Part shown: positions 15,995 to 27,600 of the stretch, one piece after another | Layout of the letters: every line of letters starts with the position of its first letter | Numbering within the stretch: the stretch's first letter is position 1 | DNA from: Aquicella lusitana | GTDB lineage: Bacteria > Pseudomonadota > Gammaproteobacteria > DSM-16500 | Reading direction: 5' to 3' | Length of the DNA: 64,000 nt | Assembly: GCF_902459475.1 (NCBI RefSeq) | Contig: NZ_LR699117.1 | Span: 1 to 64,000, forward strand | Notes under the pieces: model-generated | The model's database searches: none | Told to the model about the DNA's origin: nothing | What the model saw: the letters and a program-made list of their open reading frames with translations, nothing else | Translations under genes and position numbers: made by a program

Positions 15995-17771
15995 CCTCAT
16001 TTTATTCGTAGCGATATTCAGTTTTATCAATACCTGCATAGCTGGAAGTCCTGATTTTGAATCGGCTGTTAATTTAGCAAAGTCGGAAGCACAAAATAAG
16101 AAATCTAGCTCTTACAATCAAGCTAAAAACTTCGATCCAAAATCGGTATTTGATAATTACACAAATTATCCTGATCAAACTAAATATTATGATGGTGTAA
16201 AGCAAAGCAACGCACAGCAAATGACAAATGATGCTTTCCAACAAAAAAATAGTGAGGAAGGCAAGATAATTTCAAACACGATCAACCAGCATCCACGTTA
16301 TGTGATTAATCCTTCTGATCCCGATATACAACATTCACAGTTAATACAAAAAGAGGCCGATAATATTATTCATGGCGTAACAAGCCAGTATGTCGATTGT
16401 AAACCTAAACAATCTTGCACCATTCAATATCAAAAAAAACAATGTACTGAAGCTCCACAAACTATTTTTCAATCTTGTAAGAAAAAATTAATTGTCGATG
16501 TCATTACACATGAGACAAATACGCATTATCCATTAAACGCTTATCTATACGTTGATGAACACAAGTATGCTGGCATCAGCATAAATGCTGTTTATGGAAA
16601 TATTGATTTCTTAGGGCCTCATGATGCTAGTTTTAAATTGGACGGCAGACTACCAAAAGATATTGATTGTCGAACATTACAAGGAACAATTAAATCAAGT
16701 AGCGGAGGCGCTCAACTCGATTATATTCATTTTCCATCATGCGCGAATGGATTAGCGTTGGATTATCACATATCAGGCGGTCATCGCAAAAACCTACAAA
16801 TTGATATGGTATCAAAGGTGGTAACGTATGAGGTCAAGGATAAATGGATAGATGATTGTAGTGGAATAGCAAATGATACCACCTGCAAATTAAAATCACA
16901 GCAATGTGATATTCCAAAATCAACACAAATTATCCAAGGTATTCCTGTTACCCGTGATTGTTGGCAGGAATCCTTCAATTACATTTGTCGAGGTGGAAGT
17001 GGAGCTGGTGATTGTAGCGCATTACGTTCTGCTCAATGTGAGCAAATAGGTTCTGAATGCAAAGAAAAGAGTAACGACCAGTGTGCCTTATATCAGCAAA
17101 CGTATCGCTGTCCTATACAGTCTTGTTCTCCCACAACCGATGTTATTTGCGGTAATGGGCAAGAGTATTGCCTAGATGGAAGCTGCACTGATCAATCTTA
17201 TCAGCAGAGCCAAGATTTTGCCAAAAGTGTATCGGCATTATCAGCCGCATCAGATGCCGCTAAACAGTTAGATCAAAGTTCATTGACTATTTTTGCAGGC
17301 CATCCGGTGGAATGCAGCGAGAAGCCTATTGGATATAGCAATTGCTGCACTGAATCCGGATGGGGACAGGATATTGGATTAGATAATTGTCCAGATGCAG
17401 CAAAAAAATTGCATGTTGATCGTGAAAATAAATTGGCTATCAAGGTAGGGCGTTATTGTTCTAGTGATATAGCGGGAATTTGTGTTGAACATTCTCAAGT
17501 CTTTTGTGTGTTTAGTTCCAAGCTTTCAAAGATCATTCAAGAACAAGGTCGATCTAATCAACTTCATATCGATTTTGGCAGTGCCGAGCATCCTCGTTGT
17601 GATGGTATTACGCCAGAACAATTGCAGGCATTGGATTTATCGAAGATAGATTTTCAGGATTTTATTAATGATCTCAGCAAAAACGTTAAAAATCCTGATT
17701 TAAAGCAAATTCAGGACATGATTCAACAGCATGTTAAACAAGCGCAAACATCAGGAAGAATCAATGGCTAG
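15987..17771 (+). CDS. traN: Mating-pair stabilisation protein TraN
   Basis: A 594-residue Cys-rich outer-membrane adhesin with a signal peptide ending near residue 20 (NTCIAG). Dense Cys patterns occur from about residue 135 (VDCKPKQSCTIQYQKKQC) through CCTESGWGQDIGLDNCP near 455 and CVFSSKLSKIIQEQGR near 510; this last block is the conserved TraN C-terminus. TraN stabilises mating pairs by contacting the recipient surface. The very C-terminus overlaps traF by 8 bp. Confidence 0.92.
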   Translation: MRSLILFVAIFSFINTCIAGSPDFESAVNLAKSEAQNKKSSSYNQAKNFDPKSVFDNYTNYPDQTKYYDGVKQSNAQQMTNDAFQQKNSEEGKIISNTINQHPRYVINPSDPDIQHSQLIQKEADNIIHGVTSQYVDCKPKQSCTIQYQKKQCTEAPQTIFQSCKKKLIVDVITHETNTHYPLNAYLYVDEHKYAGISINAVYGNIDFLGPHDASFKLDGRLPKDIDCRTLQGTIKSSSGGAQLDYIHFPSCANGLALDYHISGGHRKNLQIDMVSKVVTYEVKDKWIDDCSGIANDTTCKLKSQQCDIPKSTQIIQGIPVTRDCWQESFNYICRGGSGAGDCSALRSAQCEQIGSECKEKSNDQCALYQQTYRCPIQSCSPTTDVICGNGQEYCLDGSCTDQSYQQSQDFAKSVSALSAASDAAKQLDQSSLTIFAGHPVECSEKPIGYSNCCTESGWGQDIGLDNCPDAAKKLHVDRENKLAIKVGRYCSSDIAGICVEHSQVFCVFSSKLSKIIQEQGRSNQLHIDFGSAEHPRCDGITPEQLQALDLSKIDFQDFINDLSKNVKNPDLKQIQDMIQQHVKQAQTSGRING

Positions 17772-18522
17772 AAAATTATTACATAGCATTTTCCTATTGA
17801 TATTTACTTTGTCAGGCATTTGTTATGCGGATGACTATTATTCTCAACATGCTATCGGTTGGCATTGGTATGATGATCCAAAAGAAAAGAGTATTAAAAA
17901 AGAAGAGCATGCCATTTACAAAAATAATCCTAATTTGGCTGTCAAAGAAGCGAGAAACAAAATCACAACAGCACTTAATCAAGTAATAGCAGAGCCATCT
18001 ATTGAAAATGTTGAGAAATATATCGCACTACAAGAGCAGCTAAATAATCGTGCTGAAAAAATATCTGACCTCTGGCAACAAGCGTTGCTAAAAAATCCAG
18101 AATTAAATTACTCGATTAATCATCCGACCAATAATGTTGGATTACAGGTTTATCATGAACAAGAATCTAAATTGAAAGATGAGGCGATCAAACAGTTTTC
18201 TCAAAAAACAGGCCTTTTCTTCTTCTATAAGAGCACGTGCCCCTATTGTGTGCGTTTTGCACCGATTATAAAGAGCTTTGCTGAAAGAAATGGTATGACA
18301 ATTATTCCTATCACATTAGACGGGATTTCATTACCTGAATTTCCTAATTCAAAAATAGATTCGGGACAAGCGGCTCAATTTCATGTGACTGCCACACCTT
18401 CTGTGTTTGCAGTGAATCCATACACACAAAAAGCATTCCCTGTCGCGTATGGATTAACGAGTGAGACGGAGTTACGTGACAATATTTATAACATTATGAC
18501 GCGTTATAAAGGAGAGTTGTGA
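17764..18522 (+). CDS. traF: Conjugal pilus assembly protein TraF with thioredoxin CxxC
   Basis: A 252-residue periplasmic protein with a signal peptide (LIFTLSGICYA). The TraF-specific opening GWHWYDDP is near residue 32. The C-terminal thioredoxin fold has an active-site CPYC motif at about residues 159-162 (FFYKSTCPYCVRFAPI) and a cis-Pro loop VTATPSVFA. F TraF itself, as I recall it, lacks CxxC, so this version may be a true disulfide catalyst for Cys-rich TraN and TraU. ATG 17764 was chosen over 17731 because GGAAG precedes it. Confidence 0.92.
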   Translation: MARKLLHSIFLLIFTLSGICYADDYYSQHAIGWHWYDDPKEKSIKKEEHAIYKNNPNLAVKEARNKITTALNQVIAEPSIENVEKYIALQEQLNNRAEKISDLWQQALLKNPELNYSINHPTNNVGLQVYHEQESKLKDEAIKQFSQKTGLFFFYKSTCPYCVRFAPIIKSFAERNGMTIIPITLDGISLPEFPNSKIDSGQAAQFHVTATPSVFAVNPYTQKAFPVAYGLTSETELRDNIYNIMTRYKGEL

Positions 18523-19928
18523 TGAATCCAGTAAAAAAAGTTTTTTTATTATTCATCATAATATTTTCTTTGCCGGCATTGGCAGATGTTAATAGCGATC
18601 TTAACCATTTTTTTGATGGGCTTGGCATGGTGACAAATACAACTGCGCCACATGCTTATCAAGGGCAACAAGCTGGCTATTATAGCGGTGGTAGCCTTTA
18701 TGCAAGAAGCACAGTGCGTAATGTTCAACTCATACAGGTTGATTTACCGAGTTTTCGTTCAGGGTGCGGTGGAATCGATGTGTTTGCTGGTGGATTTTCA
18801 TTTGTTAATAATAACGAAATTGTCAACATGATGCGAAACATTATGAATAACGCAAAAGGTTATGCGTTTAAATTAACCCTCGCAGAAGTTACCCCATTAA
18901 TTAAAAATGTTTTAAGTGATATTCAGGATATTGCAAATAAAGCCAACCAAATGAATATCAATTCCTGCGAAACAGCAGAACAGCTAGTCGGTGGTGTATG
19001 GCCTAAAACACGCGCTAATCAACAACAGATTTGTCAGGATATTGGTTCAAGCACGGGGATTTTTAAGGATTGGGCGGAAGCAAGGCAGGGTTGCACATCA
19101 GATGATCTTAATTATAACTTTGATTCAACGATGCAAGCAGGCTCTCAAAATCCTGCTTATAAAAATATGATCTTTGATAATGGAAATCTGGTTTGGAAGG
19201 CATTACAAGCTAATAACTTAGTGGCTGGCGATGAAGAATTAGCAGAACTTCTGATGTCTCTCTCCGGCAGCATTATCATTAAAAAAACAGGCTCAGGAAA
19301 ATCAGCTACCAATCACTTTGAAGTCTTACAATCACTCGCCACAGACCATTCATTGTTTAAAGCTATTCTATATGGCGATAGTGCTACTATTTATAAATGT
19401 GATGAAAAAACGCAATGTCTTAATCCCAGCTTACAAACTATCCCCGTTGCCAAAAAGAATGCGCTCATAAGTCGAGTGTCAAGCTTATTAACCCAGATCA
19501 GTCAAAAAATTATTTCTGATGAAAAATTGACGCCACAGGAAATCGGGTTAATACAGTCAACTCGTATTCCTATTTATAAAATATTAAATGTGCAAGCCGC
19601 CTATCAAAAAGACCCCAATATATTGGATGTTGAAAGTTATGGAGATGTCATTGCAACCGATATTTTATTTCAATATTTACAAGAAAATTTGGAAGTAGTG
19701 CGCTTATCTAGCCGATCCTTGCAATATCCAGCAGAAATCATGAGTCAATTTAATGAAGGTGTAAATGCAGCGCTCGCTGATGTGCGGTCAGAAGAACGTA
19801 ATGCACAGAATAAAATATCACAAGCATTTCAACTCATCGAGCAATCACAAGTATTAGAACAAATGCTAGCGGGTCAATTATCGGCACAACTTGGAAATTC
19901 ACTTACTTGGGCAAGATCATTGCGGTAG
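18519..19928 (+). CDS. traH: Conjugal pilus assembly protein TraH
   Basis: A 469-residue periplasmic protein with a signal peptide (ISLPALA-type, residues 1-22). The family opening DLNHFFDGLGMVTNTTAPHAYQ is broken by no gap, and the glycine-rich GCGGIDVFAGGFSFVNN motif near residue 85 is the TraH hallmark. The C-terminal region is helical. TraH works with TraF and TraU in pilus extension. It overlaps traF by 4 bp. Confidence 0.93.
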   Translation: MMNPVKKVFLLFIIIFSLPALADVNSDLNHFFDGLGMVTNTTAPHAYQGQQAGYYSGGSLYARSTVRNVQLIQVDLPSFRSGCGGIDVFAGGFSFVNNNEIVNMMRNIMNNAKGYAFKLTLAEVTPLIKNVLSDIQDIANKANQMNINSCETAEQLVGGVWPKTRANQQQICQDIGSSTGIFKDWAEARQGCTSDDLNYNFDSTMQAGSQNPAYKNMIFDNGNLVWKALQANNLVAGDEELAELLMSLSGSIIIKKTGSGKSATNHFEVLQSLATDHSLFKAILYGDSATIYKCDEKTQCLNPSLQTIPVAKKNALISRVSSLLTQISQKIISDEKLTPQEIGLIQSTRIPIYKILNVQAAYQKDPNILDVESYGDVIATDILFQYLQENLEVVRLSSRSLQYPAEIMSQFNEGVNAALADVRSEERNAQNKISQAFQLIEQSQVLEQMLAGQLSAQLGNSLTWARSLR

Positions 19929-19938
19929 GAGAAGAAAA

Positions 19939-22728
19939 ATGGCAATGACATTAGACGTGTTCACAATCGGTGGCGGCGATTTACTGGAAAAGGTATTTAA
20001 TGCTGTTGCTGTTGTTTTTAATGATCCGGTTGGAGTAGGTGCTATTACTAGTCTCGCCATTATGTTTGGCGGACTTTTTACAACTTTTGAATTAGCAAAA
20101 TCAAAAGACATAAAAGTGCTAATAAGATGGGCTGGCATGTATATTGTCGTTACATCGCTGGTACTTTATCCAAAAACAACCGTTGTCATTGAAGATCGTA
20201 GCGGAATTGATATTAAACCACGCTTTATTGACCATGTTCCTTTGTCTTTGGCTGTCTTCGCAAGTTTGACTTCTCGTATTGGCATTGGTTTTACAGAAGT
20301 GATTGAGACTGTATTTCATTTGCCTGATGACATGTCGTATAACAAAACCGGCATGTTAATGGGGTCGAGGTTGGTACTTGCGTCGCGTAATTTTCAAATT
20401 ACTGATCCTGAATTTACACAAACCCTCAATGAGTTTATGCAGCAATGTGTATTTTACGATTTGCTTCTTAAAAAATACACGGTTCAAGATTTAATTCATG
20501 CGGATAATCCGTGGGACTTTATTAAAAATCATACCTCTCAAGCACGTGCGTTTCCGTTAAATAGTGAGATCACTGTTTGTAACATAGGAGCAGCGAAATT
20601 AGACACATGGTGGAATGAAATCATTAATGCTGCTGCTAGTATTTATGGCGGACAACTATTAGGCACAAATAATAATTCATCAAAATTACTGTTATCACAT
20701 CTTTCAGATGGCTATAGTTTTTTAACCAATGTTTCTGCGCAAGGTGAGGCAATCCTCAAGACAAATTTATTAGCCAATGCGATGTCAAATGCACTTTCAC
20801 ATTATGGCGCTAATACGAACGCACCAGCTGCTCTGCAAGCGTATGAGGATACAAAGTCTGAGCTACAGGCGAGAGAAACTATGGATCAAACAGGACGACA
20901 AGCCGCTGTGTGGATGCAGTATTTCAAAAATATTATCGAAGCAGTTGTCTATGCTGCATTTATCATTATTTATTTTCTAAGTTATTTTCCGTTTGGTGGT
21001 GCGATTGTTAGGAATTACCTAACTGGTCTCTTTGTATTACAGGCGCTTGCACCCATGTATGCCATTATTAATTTTGCTGCTAATCTTTTTGCACAGAATC
21101 GATCTATTGCTTTTATTGCTTCTGATCCTACTCATGGTGGGTTATCGATGGCAAATATAGCAGGTATTACGCAGGCTAATGCTGATGCAATGGCGGTAGC
21201 AGGTTATCTCATGTGGCCAGTGACACTTGGCGGGGCGGTCATGCTGTTTCGTGGTATGCCTAACGCTATTCAAAGCATGGGTCAGCTTTTGGGCGGGGTG
21301 GTACAGCATTCTGGCAGCCATGTGGTTGCTGAATCGGTAGGTGGGAATATCAGTGCCGGAAATGCTAATTTCGGCAATCGCAGTTTAAATAATACGACAG
21401 CAAACCATTGGGATACTAACGCCCGATATGCAGCAGGCGCAGCTACCTTTCAAACAGGAACAGGTTCCAGTCTTACGATTACGCCGGATGGCAGTGAGGT
21501 ACTTGATAACCGCGGCGGTTTGTCGAATCTGGGCGTCTCAGTCCATGTAGCTGAAAGTATCCGGTCAGTTGCTTCCCATCAGGCACAGTCAAGTTTAAAC
21601 GCGGCAATTAGCCAAAGTCAGTCAGCAGGTGAGCAATATGGTGCAGCCCTGCGTAAAATAAACGATTACTCGCATCAACAAGGTCATTTTGAGAGTAGCG
21701 GAAAATCTTTTAGTTCAACTGAAACAACAGGATTTAGTAAATCAGCCCATGAAGTGTCTCAATTAGTAAATAGCTTTGCCAAAGAACACCATATTAGCCA
21801 TGAGAAAGCAGCCCAGGTTTTAGGCCAAGTTTATGCTGATATGAAAGGTGGATTTAGTTTATTAGGAAATGGTGGAAGCGTAGGAGTATCTGGTAGCGCA
21901 TCGCTCTCAGGTCGATCTGCGTTTGGCAGTATGTATAACGATGCTTATCGCTTTGCAACTGACCATAATTTTGCACAAACCGTGGATTCTGCTAAGCGCC
22001 AATCAGTTGAATCACATTACAGAGACAGTAACGATCAAGGAAATCGATTAGCTAATTCAATCGCAAGTTCATTTGATAAAGGTGATAGTTATCGTACCGA
22101 GGCATCATCACAATTTTCAAAGGCTGAAAGTTACTCACAATTAGCTTCAACTTCAACTGAGAATGCAGCTTCAATTAATTCAAATTACACGCAGGAATTT
22201 TATAAGTGGATGCGTCATCAGCCTTCACCTTCTTCACAATATGGTCAAGGAACATGGAGTAAAAGTGCGATTGATAATGCTGCCATAAATGACCCTGCCA
22301 GTTTACAACATTATGCTGATCGATTTGTAAATGAAAAAACTAATGATGCAATGCGATCTTTTGAATGTAACAATCATTTATCACATGGAGAGCAGCATAT
22401 AAATAATGTTAATCATCAAAACAATGCTCATATTCGCAATCATTCAGATAATCAATTTCAACATTTCAATAATGAATTAAACCATGAAATACAAAATAGA
22501 CGCGCCGGAAATATTGGCATGGTTGATGAAAGTATTAAACAAGATGTAACAAATCGCATGAATGAAAATAAAGAAAAATTAGATATTAAAGAAGTGGAAT
22601 TAAAACAGCAGGCTGATCCTTTACAAGAAAGGATTAGAGAAAAAGTGAAAGGCCAGGTGTTTGGGAGTTTGAATGCAGTTAAAGCAACTGAAAAATGGGT
22701 GAGTGATAAGCTCAATTCTGAGGAATAA
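19939..22728 (+). CDS. traG: Mating-pair stabilisation and assembly protein TraG
   Basis: A 929-residue inner-membrane protein. The N-terminal half has several membrane segments (about residues 30-55, 340-400 and 420-450) and opens with LDVFTIGGGDLLEKVFNAVA, typical of TraG. The periplasmic C-terminal half is polar, rich in Ser, Asn and Gln and predicted helical (SKAESYSQLASTSTENAAS). TraG supports pilus assembly and mating-pair stabilisation. ATG 19939 with an AGGAG site is preferred to the upstream in-frame start at 19891. A surface-exclusion pair (traS/traT) does not follow, unlike F. Confidence 0.92.
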   Translation: MAMTLDVFTIGGGDLLEKVFNAVAVVFNDPVGVGAITSLAIMFGGLFTTFELAKSKDIKVLIRWAGMYIVVTSLVLYPKTTVVIEDRSGIDIKPRFIDHVPLSLAVFASLTSRIGIGFTEVIETVFHLPDDMSYNKTGMLMGSRLVLASRNFQITDPEFTQTLNEFMQQCVFYDLLLKKYTVQDLIHADNPWDFIKNHTSQARAFPLNSEITVCNIGAAKLDTWWNEIINAAASIYGGQLLGTNNNSSKLLLSHLSDGYSFLTNVSAQGEAILKTNLLANAMSNALSHYGANTNAPAALQAYEDTKSELQARETMDQTGRQAAVWMQYFKNIIEAVVYAAFIIIYFLSYFPFGGAIVRNYLTGLFVLQALAPMYAIINFAANLFAQNRSIAFIASDPTHGGLSMANIAGITQANADAMAVAGYLMWPVTLGGAVMLFRGMPNAIQSMGQLLGGVVQHSGSHVVAESVGGNISAGNANFGNRSLNNTTANHWDTNARYAAGAATFQTGTGSSLTITPDGSEVLDNRGGLSNLGVSVHVAESIRSVASHQAQSSLNAAISQSQSAGEQYGAALRKINDYSHQQGHFESSGKSFSSTETTGFSKSAHEVSQLVNSFAKEHHISHEKAAQVLGQVYADMKGGFSLLGNGGSVGVSGSASLSGRSAFGSMYNDAYRFATDHNFAQTVDSAKRQSVESHYRDSNDQGNRLANSIASSFDKGDSYRTEASSQFSKAESYSQLASTSTENAASINSNYTQEFYKWMRHQPSPSSQYGQGTWSKSAIDNAAINDPASLQHYADRFVNEKTNDAMRSFECNNHLSHGEQHINNVNHQNNAHIRNHSDNQFQHFNNELNHEIQNRRAGNIGMVDESIKQDVTNRMNENKEKLDIKEVELKQQADPLQERIREKVKGQVFGSLNAVKATEKWVSDKLNSEE

Positions 22729-22731
22729 AAA

Positions 22732-24603
22732 ATGTCGCAGCCGAATGATCTAAAGAATTTTACTCGAGGCGGTCAAATCACACTGCATAATCTTCGTATG
22801 TTCACGCAAATTATGGATAAAGTTGTGTTGATTTCAGGATTGATATTTTTGTTTATAACGATCCTAACAACGTGGCATTTAACAACGGGATACGAGCGAT
22901 ATGTATTTAGCGAGTATTTATGGGCAAAAACATTACCAATTATTGACAATCAATCAACCACACAATTTGTTCAACCGAATGGTTCAGTGACGACTGTTAA
23001 GTTAGTTGATATAGCTAAATCGGAATTAGTGAACAATATTGTTAGAAATACCAGCCGCAAAATTATTCTTTCGATTATCCTTGGTCTTATTGTTGGTATG
23101 ATGACACTTGGATTAATTTCTCGATGGTTGAAAAGGCGTGGAGAAAAACAGGCAGAAAATATTTTACTGAAAGGCGATAAAATATTACCAACGGAAGTAA
23201 CAAGAAAATTGATCGAAAACAAGGAGCAAGCCTCTAAATTATCATTAGCCAAGCTTCCATTAATTAAACATACCGAAACAGCCCATTTGTTATTTCATGG
23301 CACGACTGGTTCTGGAAAATCCAATGCCATTAAAGAATTACTGGATCAAATTCGCAAACTTGGTGATCGTGCGATCATTTATGACAAGAGTTGTAATTTT
23401 TTAGAGGAATTTTATTTACCTGACAAAGATATTTTATTAAACCCGCTAGATGAAAGAGGGGAAGCGTGGAACCTGTGGGCGGAATGCAGGGATTCAGCCG
23501 ACTTTGATAGTTTGGCAGCTGCACAAATTCCTATGCCGCTTTCAACACAAGACCCATTTTGGGTGAATGCGGCGAGAACTATCTTCTCATCCGTAGCATT
23601 TGAAATGCGTAAAGATGAAAATCGAAGCGTCATGAAGTTATTGCAAACCTTATTGACAGCTGATCTTAACTCAATACAAAAATATTTAAAGGGAACAGAA
23701 GCAGAAACCATAGTCTCAGACAAAATTGAAAAAACGGCTGTTTCTATTAAATCAGTGCTTGCCACTTATTTAAAAAGTTTGAAATACCTCAAAGAAAGTA
23801 AAGATGCTTTTTCTATCCGTCAGTGGATACAAAACTACAATGCGCATAACTGGTTATTTATTACGTCATCTGGTGACAGACATGAAACATTAAAGCCACT
23901 GATTACTGCATGGCTCGATATTGCAGTGAATTCATTGCTAAGTTTAACTCCTAGCAATGAACGGCGTATTTGGCTCATATTAGATGAGCTGGCTAGTCTT
24001 CATCAATTACCGTACCTGACACAGACTTTATCAGAATCAAGAAAATTTGGTGGCTGCGTCGTAATTGGTATTCAAAATTACGCGCAGCTTGCCAAGCTCT
24101 ACGGACACGATGGTTCCCGTGAAATATCTGCATTACTAAATACACGTTTTATGTTTCGTCAGCCCGATCCCGATATGGCGAAATGGGCAGCTAATAATTT
24201 TGGTGAAACGTTTGTAGATGAAGTGAGAGAAGGCACATCGTATGGGGCGAACACCATCCGTGATGGTGTCTCCATCAATCGTGTTGAAACCAGAAAACAA
24301 GTGGTGAGCTTTTCAGAAATCATGTCGCTTGCCAATCTCTTTGCTTATGTGCGCTTGCCTGGTCAATTTCCTGTAACACTTGTCGAGTTCTTTTATAAAA
24401 AGCGACCGCGCAAGAATATTGGATTTATGAAGAGAGAGAATTTTGATGACCATCACATGAAAAAAATGACAGCCTTGCTCGATCAATATGAAAAGTCAAT
24501 GGTTGATAAAAAGAAATCGACCATCAAACCATCACCAGAAGAAAAAGAAGATGGTGGGCAACCTGTGTTTGCCGATGCGCAAGGATTTGATTTTGACGTA
24601 TAA
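22732..24603 (+). CDS. traD: Type IV coupling protein TraD
   Basis: A 623-residue VirD4-type ATPase that docks the relaxosome to the channel. Two membrane segments lie at about residues 30-50 and 110-130. Walker A GTTGSGKS is at 190-197, and Walker B LILDEL is near 415, followed by the family stretch HQLPYLTQTLSESRKFGG. It is shorter than F TraD (about 717), chiefly in the C-terminal tail used for TraM contact in F. It follows traG after 3 bp and precedes traI. Confidence 0.94.
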   Translation: MSQPNDLKNFTRGGQITLHNLRMFTQIMDKVVLISGLIFLFITILTTWHLTTGYERYVFSEYLWAKTLPIIDNQSTTQFVQPNGSVTTVKLVDIAKSELVNNIVRNTSRKIILSIILGLIVGMMTLGLISRWLKRRGEKQAENILLKGDKILPTEVTRKLIENKEQASKLSLAKLPLIKHTETAHLLFHGTTGSGKSNAIKELLDQIRKLGDRAIIYDKSCNFLEEFYLPDKDILLNPLDERGEAWNLWAECRDSADFDSLAAAQIPMPLSTQDPFWVNAARTIFSSVAFEMRKDENRSVMKLLQTLLTADLNSIQKYLKGTEAETIVSDKIEKTAVSIKSVLATYLKSLKYLKESKDAFSIRQWIQNYNAHNWLFITSSGDRHETLKPLITAWLDIAVNSLLSLTPSNERRIWLILDELASLHQLPYLTQTLSESRKFGGCVVIGIQNYAQLAKLYGHDGSREISALLNTRFMFRQPDPDMAKWAANNFGETFVDEVREGTSYGANTIRDGVSINRVETRKQVVSFSEIMSLANLFAYVRLPGQFPVTLVEFFYKKRPRKNIGFMKRENFDDHHMKKMTALLDQYEKSMVDKKKSTIKPSPEEKEDGGQPVFADAQGFDFDV

Positions 24604-24613
24604 GGAATAAGAA

Positions 24614-27600
24614 ATGTTATCAAGTAGCGTAATAAAAAATGTCGGCCAAGCCAGTCATTATTACAGTCAGCAAGACAATTATTACACACGAGATGAAGGC
24701 ATTGAGCAAAGTGAATGGTGCGGTAAAGGGGCTAACGAATTAGGTTTATCGGGTACGGTTGACGAGAAACAATTTACTGACCTACTAAGTGGCACATTAC
24801 CTACTGGCGAGCGGCTTGGAAAAATGGTTGATGGTAATCTCAAACATCGTGCGGGTTGGGATTTAACATTTAGCGCACCTAAATCGGTTTCTATTCTAGC
24901 ATTGATCGGCGGTGACAAGCGGTTGTTAGAGGCGCATAGAAAAGCGGTATCATGCGCGATTTCCCAAATAGAACGTGGATGTGCACAAGCACGCATCGCC
25001 TCTGCAACGGATACAGCTTATCAGAATACCAATAACTTGGTGGTGGCTCTTTTTCATCACGATTTGTCGCGTGCAAAAGACCCGCAGTTACATACACATG
25101 GCGTCACTATGAACATGACCGAGCGGCAAGATGGGAAATGGCGATCATTGGCATCCCAACGAGGCAGTTATAATGAAAACACAAAAAACACCGTCAACGG
25201 GTTTATTGAACGTGTCCGCCATCACAACCGATATTACTCCAAATTGTATGAAACAGAACTCGCATTTCAAGTGAAAGAGTTAGGTTATGAAATTAGGACA
25301 GATACCAAATCAGGAATTTTTGAAATTGCAGGCGTATCGGATGAAGCGATTCAATTTTTTTCAAAACGCCGCACAGCTATTAAAGATAAATTAACTGAAA
25401 AAGGCATGTCTGGCGGCAAAGCGGCCGCCATTGCTACCTTAGATACGCGCGAAAAAAAAGAAGATGTTGATCGTATCAAATTGAAAGAAGAGTGGGATCA
25501 GGAATCCAAACGATTAGGGCTTAATTATCGTGAACTAATTGAGAATAGCCACCATAATAAAAATAAAATACCAACAAAAGAGGTATTCATCAGTGATGAG
25601 CACTCACTCAATGTGCTCCAACAAGCGGCAAAATCATTATCGGTTTTTCAATCTACATTTTCATTGGAAGAAGTGATCACAACCGCATTAAGCGTAGCTA
25701 TTCGTAACAATATAAATGTGGATACACTTTTAAAATCAGTTGATGTCTTGGTTGATTCAGGCACATTGGTTTCACTGCAACATGAGAATGGTAAATCCAT
25801 GTTTATGATCAAATCCACACTGGATGATGAAAAGAACGTTTTTCAGCATATCGCGAAGAATAAGACAGACAAAGTATTCGCCAATACATCGAACAACAAA
25901 GATATATCACCTGATATTCGCGATTGTTTAGCAACTGTTTTTGGGCAAGATCGTATTGTGTTAATTGAAGGAGAAACAGCAAAAAATAATCTTTTGGAAC
26001 CAATGATAAAAACAGCGAGAGCAGAAAAATTAAACATTGCTTTAATAAATCCAAGTTTGATGGGCATTAAACAATTTTCCCGTCAAGCAAAAATTGCACC
26101 GCAAACATTTTGGGAGCAATTAAAAGCTTTATTTACAGATACCTCAACTAAACATTATAGCGTCATGCAGTTTTTATCTGAATATACGGATAATAACGCG
26201 CCTAAATATCACACGCCGGATATTGTGCTTATTGATAATGCACATCTTCTTTCGACTCACCAGCAATCAAAATTATTTGAGTGGAATAAAAAAAACGATA
26301 GCAAGTTAATTTTGCTAGGCAACAAAAATACCTTGTTATCACAACAAGTAGGCATCTCGCTTCAGCAATTCATTGATAAAGGATTACCTTGCGTTACTAT
26401 GCAAACACCGGATAGTGAAGCGTCCCCTATAACATCGTCTATCAATAAAATTGCCAATAAAGTCATTGAATCAAAGCATAATGATGACCGGCATCATGCT
26501 ATGAGTCACCATTTCAGCCAATTAAATGAGAAAGATAGAAAACAATCATGGCTTGTTTCAAATAATAAAAAATCCGTTGAATCGCTTAATGAGAGAACGC
26601 ATCAAACCTTATTATCACAAGGAAAGCTAGGTAAAGCGGTAACTATCAATCTACTTGCACCCGTTTTTATATCAGAAGGTAAAGGCGGCATTGCCGCTAC
26701 TTACCAAAAAAATCAGGTTGTGCGGTTTAATGAATCTTACTCATCACTTAAAGTCGAGCGTGGCGAATATCTACGTGTTATCAGGTCGAGTAAAGTCTCT
26801 AACCGCGTTGTCTTACAAAAAGACAATGGCAAACACTTGATTTGGCAACCAGATAAAGTGGGGGGACTCACGCAAGGGAAGGTGGAATTATTTAACGAAG
26901 TTAAACGTGAATTGGCCGTTAATGAAATGGTTATTGCTAACCGATCACTCAAATCAAAAGAAATCGTCAAAGGTGAGCGGCTTTATATCTCTGGTGTAAG
27001 CAAGAAAAATATCACGCTTAAAACACAGCATGGAAAAACGGTTTTGCTGGATACCAGTAAACCATATCACCGTCACCTTGATTATGGATATGCCTCAACG
27101 CTTCACACCATTGCACATGAAAAACCTACCTTTCTGATCGCAGAATTGCCCGCACAATCGTTTCAAGCTAATCAGCGGCATTTCAACCAGATCATCTCAC
27201 AATCTAAAGAATCGTGGATTTATACGAATGATCAAAGCGCATTATTAAATAACATTGAAAAAAGCACGGGTGATCGTTTGACAGTGCATGAAACGATTAA
27301 AACATCCGATGACATTAAAAATAATTTGAATGCTATTTATGATCTACTCGAAAAGAAAATAATGACACAGGATAAAAATGTTGGCGCTATTAAAACGGCC
27401 ATTGATTCTGTTGATTATGCCATGCGGCATTTATCGGAGAGAGAAGCGGGGTTTAGCCATAAAGAGTTAATGGCAGTGGCGATGAAACAAGCTATTGGCA
27501 ATGTAAATGAAACTATGTTGCGGGAAGTCGCCATTGAGATGGAAAAAGCAGGCATTTTACTGAGAGGATCAAGGGAAGATGGCACGCTATGGACAACATT

